Shown: piece after piece, positions 1-11,140 of the stretch
Layout: every line of letters begins with the position of its first letter
Position numbering within the stretch: position 1 is the stretch's first letter
Assembly: GCF_958298935.1 (NCBI RefSeq)
Contig: NC_084933.1
Coordinates: 13,809,001 to 13,873,000 of the forward strand
Length of the DNA: 64,000 nucleotides
Source of the DNA: Phragmites australis
Lineage: Eukaryota > Streptophyta > Magnoliopsida > Poales > Poaceae
Direction: 5' to 3'
Notes under the pieces: model-generated
The model's input: the letters and a program-made list of their open reading frames with translations, nothing else
What the model was told of the DNA's origin: nothing
The model's database searches: none
Made by a program: the position numbers and the translations under genes

Positions 1-1226
1 TTTATGGATCTAATACATGAAGAAGTCCTAGGAGAATTGACCTCACAGGAAGGTCCGGTGCAGAGGAGTTTGCACTCACTGGAGCATTATGCACAGAGGC
101 TGATAGACTCACCAGATAGTCCAGTGCTCTGTGTGTTGAACTCACAAGAGTATTTCTGATAAAGGGGGAGAAGGTTCATGACCTCACCGGATAGTCCAGT
201 GATCTGCACATGGTAACACCAGGACATTTCTTGCAGAGAAGAATGCGAGTCAGAAAACTAAAGATCAACCCACCGGAAGGTCCAATGCTTGGTTTGCGCA
301 CACCGGAGTATGGCACTGGGGTATTTCTTGCAGAGGCAACTGCAAGTGCTGAAGAATGAAGATCAACTCACTGAATAGTCTGGTGATTACAGAGATAGTT
401 GCACCGAAGCATTTCCATGGAAAAGAAGAGAAGATTCAACTCACTGGATGGTCCGGTGTGAATGGAATGAACACCGGATGAATGTACCAGAGTATTTTAC
501 ACAGAGAGGCTGCAAAAGCTAGGATAGCTCAAGATAACTCATCGGAAGGTCCGGTGATGGATTTGAAGGCACATAGTTGTGTCCGGTGTTCACAAAGGCT
601 GTGAGTGGAGTTCCAACGGCTAGTTTCTTAGTTTGTACTCACTGGATCCGAGTGGTATGTCAGTGCCTTGGAGTCTTGGTAACTCGCCGGCATCTTGGGC
701 CTTAGTGGCTCAAACTTGTTGACCCTCTAACTTGGTGTGGAGCGACAGAAAGACATGTGTGCGGAGACGCGGAGACCATTGCCTCGGTGGATCAAGCTTC
801 GAAGTGATCACGGTGGCAAGTGACCGGAAGAGAGGCTAGTGGTGAGACCTTGTCTTGGTGGCTTGGTGGCTCATCGTGCTTGAGATGTTGTCTTGGTGAC
901 TTGGTAACTTAAGAGCCATGATCAGAAGAGACTTGACGATCAGGAGTATATCATTTGTGAAGCTTCAACATGGATTAGGGGTGGCATTCATACCATCAAT
1001 ACCACGGGATAAACTCTCTTGTACCGAGTTTGTCTCTCTACCTTATTTACGTTTTCGTATTTACATACTTGTAATTTACCTTGCTAGAGTAGGTTGTACT
1101 CCTCTTGAGCGGTAGAGTAGATATACTAGATAAACCTATAGCACATTTAGATCAAAATTGATATAGGTTTTATCTAATTCGTTTTTGGTTTCTAAGTGTC
1201 CTAATTCACCCCTCTCTTAGTACATC
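1..1226 (+). mobile_element. SIRE-like Ty1-copia LTR fragment, cut by the window start
   Basis: The first 650 bases carry a degenerate motif of the form CACCGGAWRGTCCRGTG, seen near 45, 108, 186, 270, 440 and 540. Arrays of this kind are typical of SIRE/Opie-type copia LTRs in grasses. Bases about 667-1226 are homologous in the same orientation to 34389-34935, including a shared 3' end with TAATTCACCCCTCTCTTAG here and TAATTCATTCCTACTTAAA there. No reading frame is credible. No primer-binding site follows; the sequence passes directly into a reversed copia gag remnant, so this is an LTR fragment and not the start of an element. Family assignment is from motif style and not from a database match. 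Confidence 0.6.
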
Positions 1227-1889
1227 ACCGTTCCTCACAACCTTCACCCCACCATAGCATACTTTAGACATCTCCTCGATATTTATAGTAGTGATGAGCT
1301 CATTAAGAGTCAGTTGCTGCTTTAAGTGCTTACATGTAGTGACAAAGTCACGCCAAAAACTAGAAAGCTTGTCCAGAATGACATTAACCTAACAATTCTC
1401 AGGGAGGACACATCCATACTGACCTATGTCTCGCAAGATCAGCTGCAATTCATGGATTTGTTTCATGACTGATGTGCCATCTCCCATACGAAAGTTCAGG
1501 TAACTGTCCACCATGAAGGACTTATTGCCGTTGTCGCTTTCAGCATACTTGTCATTTAGCTTTGACCACACCATCCGTGCTTCGCCAAACCCCACATAGA
1601 CGTCGAAGAGTCTGTTCAATAGGATAGCCAAAATGCATGCTAGGGTTGAGGCATTAGCCTTCTCCCAATAGGGCACTAACGCGTTGAGGCGCGTTCTTTA
1701 GACCTCGTCTTGCACGGCTTCCCTTAGAGGGGCGGGTGGCTCTTCAGTGAGGACCTAGAATAATTTGAGCTCCGTCAACCATAACCTTGTCCGGGCCTGC
1801 TACCTCTTAAAGCCAGTCCCATAAAAACTTTCAAGCTTAATCGCATCCGAGGATGATGGTGGTAGGCCAGAGGAGCTAGAACTAGCCAT
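1227..1889 (-). pseudogene. Ty1-copia gag (UBN2-type) remnant
   Basis: On the minus strand a frame opens at 1889 with a serine-rich start (MASSSSSGLPPSSSDAIKLE) and continues, through several stops, into the copia gag core. Recognisable pieces are WSKLNDKYAES and MKQIHELQLILRDI, followed by LDKLSSFWRDFVTTCKHLK toward 1300. This order (N-terminal SSS stretch, W..L...Y, MKQIHEL) is the UBN2 gag region of grass copia elements. Stops interrupt it near 1804, 1757 and 1698. No protease, integrase or RT lies downstream on this strand; the remnant ends at the LTR fragment to its left. It is non-functional. Confidence 0.75.
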
Positions 1890-3310
1890 CTCAAAAGCAA
1901 TAGGATTTCTTGATTGTTGTACATAATGCGGTAAAATGAGCATTGATATTATTCCACATGTATAAGTTCAAGAGCTTAATAGAATGAAACCATTATACAT
2001 GAGTAGTAAACAGAATAATAGAAATTTTGTAACAACAGTAACCGGGATCATGTGTAAATTATGAACTAAATGGCAGACACAAATCTTTTGTGAAATTGCT
2101 CTCCGAAAAAGTATAACCGGGATCATGTGTAAATTATGTTCCTGCTCCCTAATTGTCCTAGCTAACAAGTATTTCATCAATTGGGCAATGCTCATAAGAT
2201 CTCAACTAGCAAAAATATAACATGAACTTAATTCTCAAGTTCTAAAGGCCTATCCTGGACAGTGCTGCAGAGCAACATTAGAGAACACAAAACTAGCACA
2301 GTAGAAGCAAGATAGCTGAGACAGAGATGAGATTGAACTAGAAATTGCAAAAAATAGTATTTTCATCTTGAACTAGGAATCCATCTAGAGCCAGATATAT
2401 GCAAAGTATACTGAGATCTCACTGCAACACTAATCCAAGGATAAGGTTAACATATAGCAAGCTGTCGACACAATTCAACAATTGTACCACGGTGTGCAAT
2501 CAAAATAGAACCACACACCACTTAGCCTCTAGGTACCACCAAATGCGACCAAACAACAAGGGAAACTACATGTATATGCTAGTGTACTCCGTGAACATGC
2601 CTAATCTCATAACAATTACAAATCATTGAGTATCTCATGCTGTCCAGAACATAGAAAGAGAGAAAACTAAAATACTCACAATAAAATTTGCTTAAAAGCA
2701 AAATCAATCGAGGCAAGACAAGACACAAAAGCTGTTGTCCCAGAAATCCTATTCGCCATCATTGTGTCAGTGAGGAAGATGGAGATACAAGGCCTTACCG
2801 CACCGTGTCGGTGCGTGTGGATGAGCCTCGATAATCGCAACTCCGATGGGCACTAATAACATAGCTCCACCACCAAATATCTTGCAGCTGCCAATCACCA
2901 AGCCAAAGCCCGAGCTCAAATCGGGTCAAGCACAGGAGGTGATCCCCAAACCGAAAGAGAACACAGTGAGAATCAAGAAGATGGAGGAGAGTTTTTCAAT
3001 CAACTTCCAAGGAAGAGGAAGAGGACCTACAAATAGAAGCAAAGACACCATCCAACCTCACCTGACCCCTAAATGGATTGGGGAGGTGGTTAAGCCGCCG
3101 CTCAAAGGCCACCGCCTATTCTCTCTCCCTAGTCTCTCTATTTTCCATTGCATGCCCTAGCTCATCTAAGTCCCAGCTCAAGTACCCCCAGCGCATGGGC
3201 CTGGGCAGCACAAAGGCTAGTGGGCTAGCCAATCCACATGAGAAAAAAAGAGGTCCAAGAAAATATTAAAATTTTTATTTTCCTCAACAGGTTGATGGTT
3301 AATCGGTTAA
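1890..3310. other. Unassigned AT-rich stretch beside the copia gag remnant
   Basis: Nothing here could be assigned to a gene. It probably includes the 5' untranslated part of the reversed copia element and older repeat sequence. A 25-bp direct repeat is present at 2039-2063 and 2114-2138 (core ACCGGGATCATGTGTAAATT). A frame at 2846-3160 translates to a lysine- and proline-rich peptide resembling no family I know, and no splice or promoter context supports it. Confidence 0.4.
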
Positions 3311-3728
3311 TTGATTATGACTTTCCATATTATATGAGAGGGGAAGAGACGGGGGACCAACTTTGATTGTGGATCATTTAATCGTATAAGAAATACGCTA
3401 GAGATCGTTCAGATCTGTCATAACTTATTTATTTTATAGGAGTATACACAATTGATTGTGACTTTTCATATTATAGGAGAGGGGAAGAGACCGGGGGACA
3501 ACTTTGATTATGGATAGTTTAACCATGTAAGATGTACGCTGGAGATTATTTGGATCTGCTATAACTCGTCTATTTTATAGGAGTATAAATAATTGATCGT
3601 GACTTTTCATATTATAGGATAGAGGAAGAGACAGAGAGAATTTTAATTATGGATTGTTTAATCATGTTAGATATATGTTGGAGATCGTTCAAATCTATCA
3701 TAATTTGTCTATTTTATAGGAGTATAAA
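3311..3728. repeat. Tandem repeat, about 140 bp, three copies
   Basis: Three consecutive units begin near 3311, 3451 and 3592. Each starts with TTGATYRTGACTTTYCATAT, passes through GAGGGGAAGAGAC (decayed in the third), then a TGGAGATCGTT-like segment, and ends with ATTTTATAGGAGTATA. The units are clearly diverged from one another, so the array is old. No coding frame runs through it. The copy count and period are by eye. Confidence 0.85.
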
Positions 3729-4330
3729 TGAGTACGCCCACAATTAGGAATGGATTAATGGACTTTGAAGATCTGTCGCTTGGTGCTGTTCATTTCTTGT
3801 CTATTTGCCGCCGTGGTCATGTGAAGATCGAGTCATTACTTCAATTTGAAGCTATTCATGAAACGAAAATGGATCTGTTTCGGAAGACAATCGACCGTCA
3901 TTTTCGTTAATTTGGCATTTTACAAAGACAAGAGTGTTTGACTAGCTAGCATGGGTTTTCTATGGCTGAGAAGACCTGGCGTGATGATACTAGAGTTAAT
4001 CATTATTATCTCTAGACTAGTAGACGTTGATAACTGAAGTGTGACGAACAGAAGCTTCGAGCACTAATTCGAAAATTCGGGTCTGCACCAGGTTTGATTA
4101 AACTTAGGGCAGCCAAGCAGGAAAAGAAAAAGAAATGTTGGACCTGGCTTCAAAACAGAGAGAAGTGATCCATCTGGGAAGACGGTCGCAAACTGCAGCC
4201 GACCCTATCGGTGTCCTCGAGAAAGAAAAAACTGCAACTCTACGCGAATTCTATCTGTGTACTCCTGCCGTGTCGAGATCCTTCCTTATCGTCCTGCTCG
4301 AGTCCTCGTAGGGACCAGACCAAGTTGAGC
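3729..4330. other. No recognisable gene
   Basis: This is low-copy-looking sequence between the tandem repeat and the first copy of the dispersed module. A 60-codon frame starts at 3728 on the last base of the tandem array, but no domain is recognisable and no homologous stretch was seen elsewhere in the window. Confidence 0.3.
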
Positions 4331-5098
4331 AGTGCTTCCGTTCAACGTACGGTGATTGGGGACGCACCGTTTCCGTGTACGACCGGCGCACGCATCATGC
4401 ATCGATCGTGGATCAACAACTGTTGAACTGTTGAAGCAATCAGACCAAACCAGCACGTACTGTAGCATGCCAGACTGCATGCGGGCCGCAGCAACCGGCG
4501 AACCAACCACGCGCGCCATGTGTCGCCGATCAGAGCTCACTACATGCATCACTTTGTTCTGGTCTGGCCCCTGCTCACTTTAACAGGCATGGGCACCGAT
4601 GGAAAGCATGCATCTAAACTTGTAAAGCAGTAGCAAGCACGTCTACAAAGAGAGAACTGTTTGAAAAGCTACCATGGTATGTTCTCGTGTCGATAATCTT
4701 ATTTCTAGCTTTCTGGTCGAGCTCGTAGACATATTGGTCCAACTCGCTTAATCGAGTTTGGACGGTCGTCATCATACTAGACAGTACAAGGCTCCAAACA
4801 CGCACACCACGCTGATGTGAAAGTGACAGTCGCCGTTTCCCTACTACCATTTCACACAGCGCATTTCCCCCATTTCAACGCACGCGCACCGGCCGATCTG
4901 TGGAGGAGCGAGCGAGTAGAGATTCAGATAACCCAGCAACTTGCTTTGTTTGCACTCTCGCTGGCCCAGATACTCTTGCCCGCAGCAAGCCCCGGCCAAG
5001 ACATGTGTGCACGCGATCAAGACGCAGCCTCTAGATCTCCTCCTCCACTAACGTCCATGTCCAACCGCACGCGTGCGATCGAGCGGCAAAGATATCTC
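4331..5098. repeat. Dispersed low-copy module, copy I (blocks B and D)
   Basis: Block B (4331-4665) shares long similarity with 10865-11140, including GCCGCAGCAACCGGCGAACC and AGTAGCAAGCACGTCTACAA. Its first 100 bases also match 36040-36165 (GCACGCATCATG, GGATCAACRACT, TTGAAGCAATC). Block D (4740-5098) matches 20490-20650 (CACACAGCGCATTTCCCCCA, GATCTGTGGAGGAG) and 21030-21105 (CGGCAAAGATATCTC). The copy stops at 5098, where a copia LTR is inserted. No coding potential is recognised. The sequence looks like gene-flanking DNA and not a transposon: it is GC-rich and has no TIR, LTR or poly-A. Confidence 0.75.
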
Positions 5099-5500
5099 TG
5101 TTGAAATATGGAATGTAATCTCATGTTTAAATTATGTATTGGTAGAGATGTGTATACGTTCAAACATGTAAACTAGAGATAGAGTTATTTTTTAACAGTG
5201 TGATTCTATCTGTATGACTTTCAATAGAGGCTCAGGGTTGGATGCGGAACGGGAGATCAAACCCCCACCAGCTCAGCTCCCACCTTAGAGCTTTGCCACT
5301 AAGCTCCGTGCCTGCCCGCAGATAGAGTTGTTATAGAGATATGCATGTAATCTTGGATTAGGTAATCACAATCTATCTCTGATCGATTGTCATGATCCTC
5401 AAGTTGTAAGCCATGCTGTGGGGCTCTTCCCGGCCTACATTAACACGTAGCCGTGGCCTATCTGGAGATAGAGATGCTTCACCACATTAATCCAATCTTA
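5099..5500 (+). repeat. 5' LTR of the RE1-like copia element
   Basis: The LTR begins TGTTGAAATATGG and runs to just before the primer-binding site. It contains an inserted SINE (5190-5319). Without the SINE and its duplicated target it would be about 260 bp. The right boundary is uncertain by a few bases because the terminal CA is not clear. Confidence 0.6.
5190..5319 (-). mobile_element. tRNA-derived SINE
   Basis: Read on the minus strand, the element contains a box A-like TTAGTGGCAAAGC and, 28 bases further on, a box B-like GGTTTGATCTCCC, close to the GGTTCGANTCC consensus. This is the promoter layout of a tRNA-derived SINE. On the plus strand its far end begins with a short T run, which is the A-rich tail. 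It is flanked by an imperfect 13-bp duplication, AGATAGAGTTATT (5177-5189) and AGATAGAGTTGTT (5320-5332). It sits inside the copia LTR and is therefore younger than that LTR. Confidence 0.7.
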
Positions 5501-5502
5501 TA

Positions 5503-5515
5503 TGGTAACCAGAGC
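5503..5515 (+). other. Primer-binding site of the copia element
   Basis: TGGTAACCAGAGC follows the LTR. The usual plant site, complementary to the 3' end of initiator tRNA-Met, is TGGTATCAGAGC, so this copy has diverged by a small insertion. Its position just after the LTR and 21 bases before the gag ATG supports the call. Confidence 0.75.
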
Positions 5516-5535
5516 CATCTTCCTCACCATCATCC

Positions 5536-6480
5536 ATGGCGACTCCTTCCTCATCTGTCAGGACAACCATGACATCCTTGCTCGCCTTTCTGGTGACAGA
5601 GAAGCTCATGCGGAATAACCATCCGCTCTCGAGGGCTCAAGTTATGTCTCCTCTGTGAGGCACATAGTTGGCAGGTTACCTCGATGGCTTGATCAAGGCT
5701 CCACTGGTGACCCTCGTTGTCACCAAGGGAGAATGAATCAGAGAAGGTGCCAAACCCTGCCTATTCGCAATGGGTGGTGCAGGAGTAGCATGTTTTGAAC
5801 TACATGCTCGAGTCTCTTTCCCGAGAGATTCTCACCCAAGTTGTAGGTCTCACGACTGCATCTGAGATGTAGAAGGCCGTAGAAGGGATGCTTGTGTGTC
5901 AATCCCACGCACGCATGATAAACACGCGCATGGCGTTGGCCACCATGCAAAAGGGATCTATGATTGCCGTAGAATACATCGGCAAGATGAAAGCTTTAGT
6001 AGATGAGATGGTATCTGCAGAAAGAAACGTGATGATGAAGAACTTGTGTCATATATCCTTTTGGGACTCGACATTGAGTTCAACCCACTCGTGTCTGCAA
6101 TTGTAGTGCGCATGGAACCGATCTCCATGGGCGAACTGTATGCTCAATTGGTCGATTTCGAGCAGTGTATGGATCTTCTTCAGGGCAACAACTCGCAATC
6201 CTCTGTCAATGCCGCTTTGCACGACCGAGGCAATGGGAACATGCAACGACGTGGGCATGGTCATGGAAACGGCCCAGGACATGGAGGCAACTACAACAGC
6301 AAAGACACGTGACAAGGTGGCAATGGCAACTACTCCAACTCCGATGCACGACCTACTTGTTAGCTATGTGGCAAAATTGGCCATACAACAGTCAAGTGCT
6401 ACAAGAGGTTCGATCACTCCTTCGTGGGTGAAGAAAGAAGTGATGCATCAACTACTACCTCTCCTATGGCATCGACAGCA
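5536..6480 (+). pseudogene. Copia gag, decayed, with zinc knuckle
   Basis: The gag frame starts at ATG 5536 (MATPSSSVRTTMTS). It is broken by stops and at least two frameshifts, and is readable again at 6046-6310 as LGLDIEFNPLVSAIV and GELYAQLVDFEQCMDLLQG, typical of RE1-type gag. A glycine/histidine-rich stretch follows. A CCHC zinc knuckle lies at 6358-6399: C-stop-LCGKIGHTTVKC, where the second residue has become a TAG stop. Gag would package element RNA; this copy cannot. Confidence 0.75.
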
Positions 6481-6482
6481 AC

Positions 6483-7753
6483 TGGTACATTGACACATAC
6501 ACCATCGACCACATCACTAGCGAGCTTGACAAGCTGACTGTCCGTGACAAGTACACGAGCAACGATCAAGTTCACACTACAAGTGGCATAGGTATGGAAA
6601 TTAATCACATTGATCATTCCATTGTTCGCACCCCTAGTCATAATCTTGTCTTAAAGAATGTGCTTCATGTACCCAAAGCCAATAAAAATTTGGTTTATGT
6701 TAATCATCTTGTTATCGATAACCAATCTTTCTTGGAATTTCACCCTAATTATTTTTTAATCAAGGATCAAGCGACGAAGAGAACTCTTCTTCGAGGAAAG
6801 TGTGATGGAGGCCTTTATCCCTTGTCATCTATCCCGAATAAGCAAGCTTTTGGTGTCACCAAGCCTTCATCAACCAAGTGGCACAGTCGTTTAGGTCATA
6901 CTTCGTCGTCTATTGTTAGAGAGGTGCTTAGCAAAAATAATCTCCCAATCGCTAGTGAATCCAATAAAGAGTCTATTTGTGATGCTTGTCAAAAAGAGAA
7001 GAGTCATCAACTCCCTTATCTTAAATCATCGTGTGTGTCTAGTTTTCCCTTAGAACTTGTGTTCTCTGATAATTTGATGTATGGGGGCTGGCTCATAATT
7101 CTGATGAGAGACAGAAATGCTATGTCAGCTTCATTGATGATTTTAGTAAGTTCACTTAAATTTACTTGCTCAAACACAAGTCTGAAGTGTTTCAAAAATT
7201 CCATGAGTTTCAAAATCTTATTGAGAGACGCTTTAGTCGCAAAATCATTGCTATGCAAACATACTGGGGATGTGAGTATCAAAAGTTGAATACCTTCTTT
7301 ACACGCATAGGCATATCTCATCATGTTTCATGTCCCTATGTGCATCAACGAAATGGTTCCGCAGAATGTAAACATCGCTACATAGTTGAAGTTGGATTAT
7401 CTCTCCTTGCTCATGCATCTATACCTCTAAATTTCTAGGATGAAGCCTTCTTGGCTGCCACATACTTGATTAATTGTCTTCCTAGTAAAGCCATTGAGCA
7501 TGACACTCCCTTGGAACGCTTGTTCCATCAAAAATCGAATTACACATCTCTTCGTACTTTTGGGTGTGTTTGTTGGCCCAATCTTCATCGCTACAACACA
7601 CGCAAACTCCAGTTCCATTCCAAACAATGTGTTTTTCTTGGGTATAGTAATCTACACAAAGGTTTCAAGTGCCTTGGTTCTTCTACAGGTCGTGTTTATA
7701 TCTCCAGGGATGTAATCTTTGATGAAGATGTTTTTCCCTTTGTTCATTGCTAG
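6483..7753 (+). pseudogene. Copia protease and integrase, decayed
   Basis: The frame opens with WYIDTYTIDHITSELDKLTV. Family members have a D-[ST]-G-A protease site at this point; here it reads DTYTI, so the catalytic motif is lost. The GAG-pre-integrase segment follows (WHSRLGHTSSSIVREVL, then CDACQKEKSHQLPY). After a frameshift near 7080 come integrase core pieces (IDDFSKFT, QRNGSAECKHR, AATYLINCLPSKAI, LRTFGCVCWPNLHRY, KCVFLGYS-like QCVFLGYSNLHKGFKCL) ending with VYISRDVIFDEDVFPF. Stops occur at 7436 and elsewhere. No reverse transcriptase follows. Confidence 0.85.
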
Positions 7754-8279
7754 AGCTCGTCTCCATTGAAATTTCTTTGATACCTGTATTCCTACAAAAC
7801 CCATCTATTGATCACGGGGGTCCACAATTGGATGATCAATTGCTGGTTAACTCTCATAAGCCTGTGCTTAATGAATATGATGTGGAGTCTGCAGGAACAG
7901 TGCATGATTTTATGTAGGATGAGCAAGGCAACAGTGGCGCAAAAAATGATGCTGATCGACTTGTACCTGGCGCTGAAACTAGAGTTGATTTGGTGTTTGA
8001 TCATGCGCTTGTCCCATTTTGATCAGAGGCATGACCGGGCAACAGATGGTGCTTGCTCTAACCATCAGAAGTGTGACTAGGTGATAGATGGAGCTCGCTC
8101 ATGGCCATCACGTGACATAGACCCAGATGAATTGATGGTTGGATCCTCCGCACCCACCAGAGCAGCGGGTACACCACCGGCTCCTCCTACTGCCCGTACT
8201 TCGGTCAATCCTATTAGGGAACGGGTAGGCTACGCTAGCATAAAACAATTTTTCTCTACCATGTTCAACCAAAGTACCA
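7754..8279 (+). other. Copia pol linker and truncation zone
   Basis: This segment corresponds to the low-complexity linker between integrase and reverse transcriptase in RE1-like elements. The TPPAPPTARTSVNPIRERVG region (near 8190-8240) resembles the stretch before the RT domain, but no RT follows. At about 8280 the sequence switches to the reversed LTR. The boundary is inferred from content. Confidence 0.4.
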
Positions 8280-9463
8280 TGTGAGTAAGGGATCATAAAT
8301 CGTTACCACTAGATGCGCAATACAACGGAAGAAGAGTTTGAATAGATCAATCCAACTTTGTGCACGTCAAACTCCTCGAACAGCTTCTTGATCAGATCCG
8401 CGACCAGTCCCGCGTAGGTGGTCACGCTCCTCGACCAGCTCCGAGAAGGTGGTCATGCTTCTCGACCAGTTCTAATCACGGGCACCTTGTTCTCGACCAG
8501 CTCTGAGTAAGTGGTCATTCTTCTCGACCAGTTTCATGACCATGTAGAGAAGTAGTCGATCATGTCGACCACCTCATCGACCACGAATAGGAAACCTCGA
8601 CCACGTCCTAATGTCCTTGTCATCAATCAACACCGCAACAATTATAACATTGCCTCCACAGTATCCACACGTATAGGGATGGAATGTCGTACGCCGATGT
8701 GCTAGAACCGTGCGCCCGACTAGGGTTTTGTAGGGAGTTCGGGAAGAGGTGACGGCTAGGGTTTTGGTGACGAAATTAACTCTTGCACCCATATGTCATG
8801 CCTCCTCTTATATAGAGTACACTAATGAGATTTTAATCTAATTAAAGCTCATCATGACTCTAAACCCTAATAGATATTCAATCATATTCAATCTCATTCG
8901 CAGATCCAATTTGCATACATAATCACCTCTAGGGCATATCACCAATAATCTTCCACTTGCACTAGAGTCGATTCATGCAAGTTTTAAATTCCACCCCTTT
9001 AAATGTGTAACCTATTAGGTTCATGTGTAAACGGTCGCTATCTGGAAATCTTTTCATAATTGTAAATTAATTGCGGTACCTAGTAGCACATATTCACTCC
9101 CGAAAACTTATAAAGATCATATCAGCTGAACCTTGATATACATATGCACCAATCCCTTTACCACACGATACCAGTTAAGCTCAAGGTGAGATTCATACCA
9201 TCCTTGTGATAGTGCGACCATTCAATCGATCAAGTAGTGAATTCATCATGATTAACTCTTTAGTTGTATTGGCATGGTCATACACTTTCTTAATTCAACT
9301 ACCTCGAAGGGTCCAGAGATATCTCTCCTATTATCTAAGAAGGGCAAATTCCATCTCGATGCTCGAGATCCCACGATATATTTCATAATATACCTGAAAG
9401 CAACCTTTATGACTACCCAATTACGAAGTAGCATTTGAAAGCCTCTAAATATGTTACTACATA
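8280..9463 (-). mobile_element. Reversed LTR, possibly a solo LTR
   Basis: The segment can be bounded by TG (8280) and CA (9463). On the minus strand a TATA box, CTCTATATAAGAG, lies at 8805-8817, with AT-rich upstream sequence (U3) toward 9463 and a C-rich transcribed part toward 8280. The latter contains repeated CTCGACCAG / GTGGTCA words at 8380-8570. The text around 8940-9440 (CACTTGCACTAGAGTC, CCAGAGATATCTCTCC) is the style of a common grass LTR family. No matching second LTR and no convincing target duplication were found, so solo-LTR status is not proved. Confidence 0.55.
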
Positions 9464-9939
9464 TTCCGGAATCAATGACAGTGAGAAAAAAGGAGCAGCG
9501 GCGAACATATCGTCCGAGGAGGAGGCCGATGGAAAGGACGGAGACAAAACAACTGTGACGGGCTGGCGGCGACCAGGTCGTACTAGAACTGGAAGAGAAG
9601 CGAGGGGGTATGAAGGAGCAGTGGTGGTCCGAGTGATCGGCTGGTTTAAGTAGTATTGGGAGCTTCAGGTTTGATACTAAGAAGGACAAATTTCGAGGTT
9701 TTTACGCGGTCACGTATAGAACATAAGGACAACGCTCAACGGTGAAGTCGATCCGACGGGATTTTGATCTCCGTTTCGCTTTTTCCCTCGAGTCTCCAAT
9801 GAAGCGAGGGGTGTGCCAACATCGTCTCTGATTCGCGTATAATCCCGGGAATTTTCCTCGTTCGCATCATGATTGCTTTTGCCCATCGCGCTGGAAGGAC
9901 ACGGGGGTAGGGCCCAATACCCATGCAGCTTGGTTCGGC
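9464..9939. other. No recognisable gene
   Basis: This is moderately GC-rich sequence between the reversed LTR and block A of the low-copy module. Short frames on both strands have no recognisable domains. It may be part of the same ancestral low-copy DNA, but no second copy was found in the window. Confidence 0.3.
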
Positions 9940-10140
9940 TCCATTCGATTCGATCGGTCCCTGCCCAAGCTAGAGGCCACCCGGCGACTTTGCTTTTCCG
10001 AAAGGGGGAAAAGTCAGCTGGATCTGGGTGCAGAGTGACTGAGTGAGATGGGGTGACACGGGCATGTTATGTTGCAAAGCGGGGAGCTACGAGGCCCCTC
10101 ACCAAAATGTTAGATCTCCTCTTTCATATTCTTTCAGTGA
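9940..10140. repeat. Dispersed low-copy module, copy II block A
   Basis: It is similar to 35270-35475. Shared words are GGTTCGGYTCCATTCGATTC, CCCAAGCTAG, CCGGCGACYTYGCTTTTYCGAAAGG and, further on, GCAAAGCRGGGAGC. The two copies carry small indels. No coding function is recognised. Together with block B downstream it gives the order A-B, the same as in copy III. Confidence 0.7.
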
Positions 10141-10468
10141 GAACTGTAGTAAGCCAAGAATTTCGAGAAAGAAAAGAACTCCCAAGCCTGATATTATATA
10201 CACTTCTGCCGATGTATTTGAAGTCTGTAACGTACCGCAAGTTCTTTCTTCCCCAGCAGCCTACTTGTATTGCTCTTCAGGCCCCAATTTCTCAAAGCGG
10301 AATCGGTGATAGTTCTGTGCTTGTGCGCTACTAGGCGACGGGATCCTCTGCAGTAGGATCTGTGTCCTGCGACTAGAAAGTAAGCGTCAAATCCACCGCC
10401 GTCTAGTTACTTCGCAACATGATGCAATCGTACTTGTTGCCCCTAAATCCTAGGCTCTTAAACACCGT
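10141..10468. other. Unassigned low-copy sequence between blocks A and B
   Basis: Nothing is recognised. A GAGAAAGAAAAGAACT-like run near 10160 resembles 4220-4235 of copy I weakly, so this may be a diverged continuation of the module. Confidence 0.3.
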
Positions 10469-10860
10469 GAGTGTGTTTCGTTGTCATAATATTTTTAAGA
10501 TTGATTTGATCTATACGTATAATCTTAAAGTGAAGTATGTTTAGTTATTTTAGTTTAGTTTGATGATACAAATCCGGAAGTAAAACTCTATTATGCAGTC
10601 TAGCTCGATCGATATAGATTTTTATATCCGTTCATACAAGTGTTCTCATTTATCAGTATCATAAAATCATCTTTATATAAGTAATTAATCATAATTACAA
10701 CTCTTACTTTTGCTCATATAGCTTCAGATTCAGTCAACCAAATTAAAATTTAGCTCAACATATTTAAACAAATATCACTAATATTTTTTTTCAATAAATA
10801 TAATTTCATTCAACAAAACTATATGATACAATGATACAAAACCGAAAACCAAACACACCC
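10469..10860. mobile_element. MITE candidate with GTGTGTTTGG-type ends
   Basis: The left end reads GAGTGTGTTTCGTTGTCAT. The reverse complement of the right end reads GGGTGTGTTTGGTTTTCGG. The interior is AT-rich and non-coding, about 390 bp in total. Ends with GTGTGTTTGG are common on grass MITEs. It lies between low-copy blocks A and B of copy II. Superfamily and target duplication were not established. Confidence 0.55.
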
Positions 10861-10864
10861 ATGT

Positions 10865-11140
10865 TCCGGTGGACGATCAGTGCACGTATAATACGCCGAT
10901 GAACGAATGTGCAAGGAATCAAACCGCCACTATTACGTGCCAGTCTGCAGCTGCAGCTGGTCGCCGCAGCAACCGGCGAACCAACCATGGGTCGCCGCTC
11001 ACTCCATGTGCCGACCAGAGTTCACTGTGTTCTGGTTTGGCTCCGGCCCATGCTCACTTAAACAGGCGTGGGCAGCCGATGGAAGCGTCTGAGAAGTAGC
11101 AAGCACGTCTACAAAGACAAACTGTTTGAAAAACCGCGAC
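10865..11140. repeat. Dispersed low-copy module, copy II block B
   Basis: It aligns along most of its length with 4380-4665 of copy I: GCCGCAGCAACCGGCGAACC, AACCAACCATGGGTCGCCG, TGTTCTGGTYTGGC, AGTAGCAAGCACGTCTACAA. The beginning (GGACGATCAGTGCACGTATA) also resembles 36110-36135 in copy III. The chance frames over it are not conserved between copies, which argues against coding function. Confidence 0.75.

Larger units (their letters stand above)
5099..8279 (+). mobile_element. RE1-like Ty1-copia retrotransposon, truncated
   Basis: The order is 5' LTR, primer-binding site, gag, protease, GAG-pre-integrase and integrase core. It breaks off in the proline-rich linker (near 8080-8279), before any reverse transcriptase or RNase H. 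No 3' LTR matching 5099-5500 is seen. The element entered copy I of the low-copy module: the module runs to the GATATCTC at 5098 and the LTR begins with TGTTGAAATATGG. Multiple stops and frameshifts make it inactive. Confidence 0.8.

Noticed and set aside
8280..9463. Confident solo LTR with target duplication
   Set aside because: TG and CA borders can be chosen, but the adjacent pentanucleotides differ, so the call is left as a reversed LTR only.
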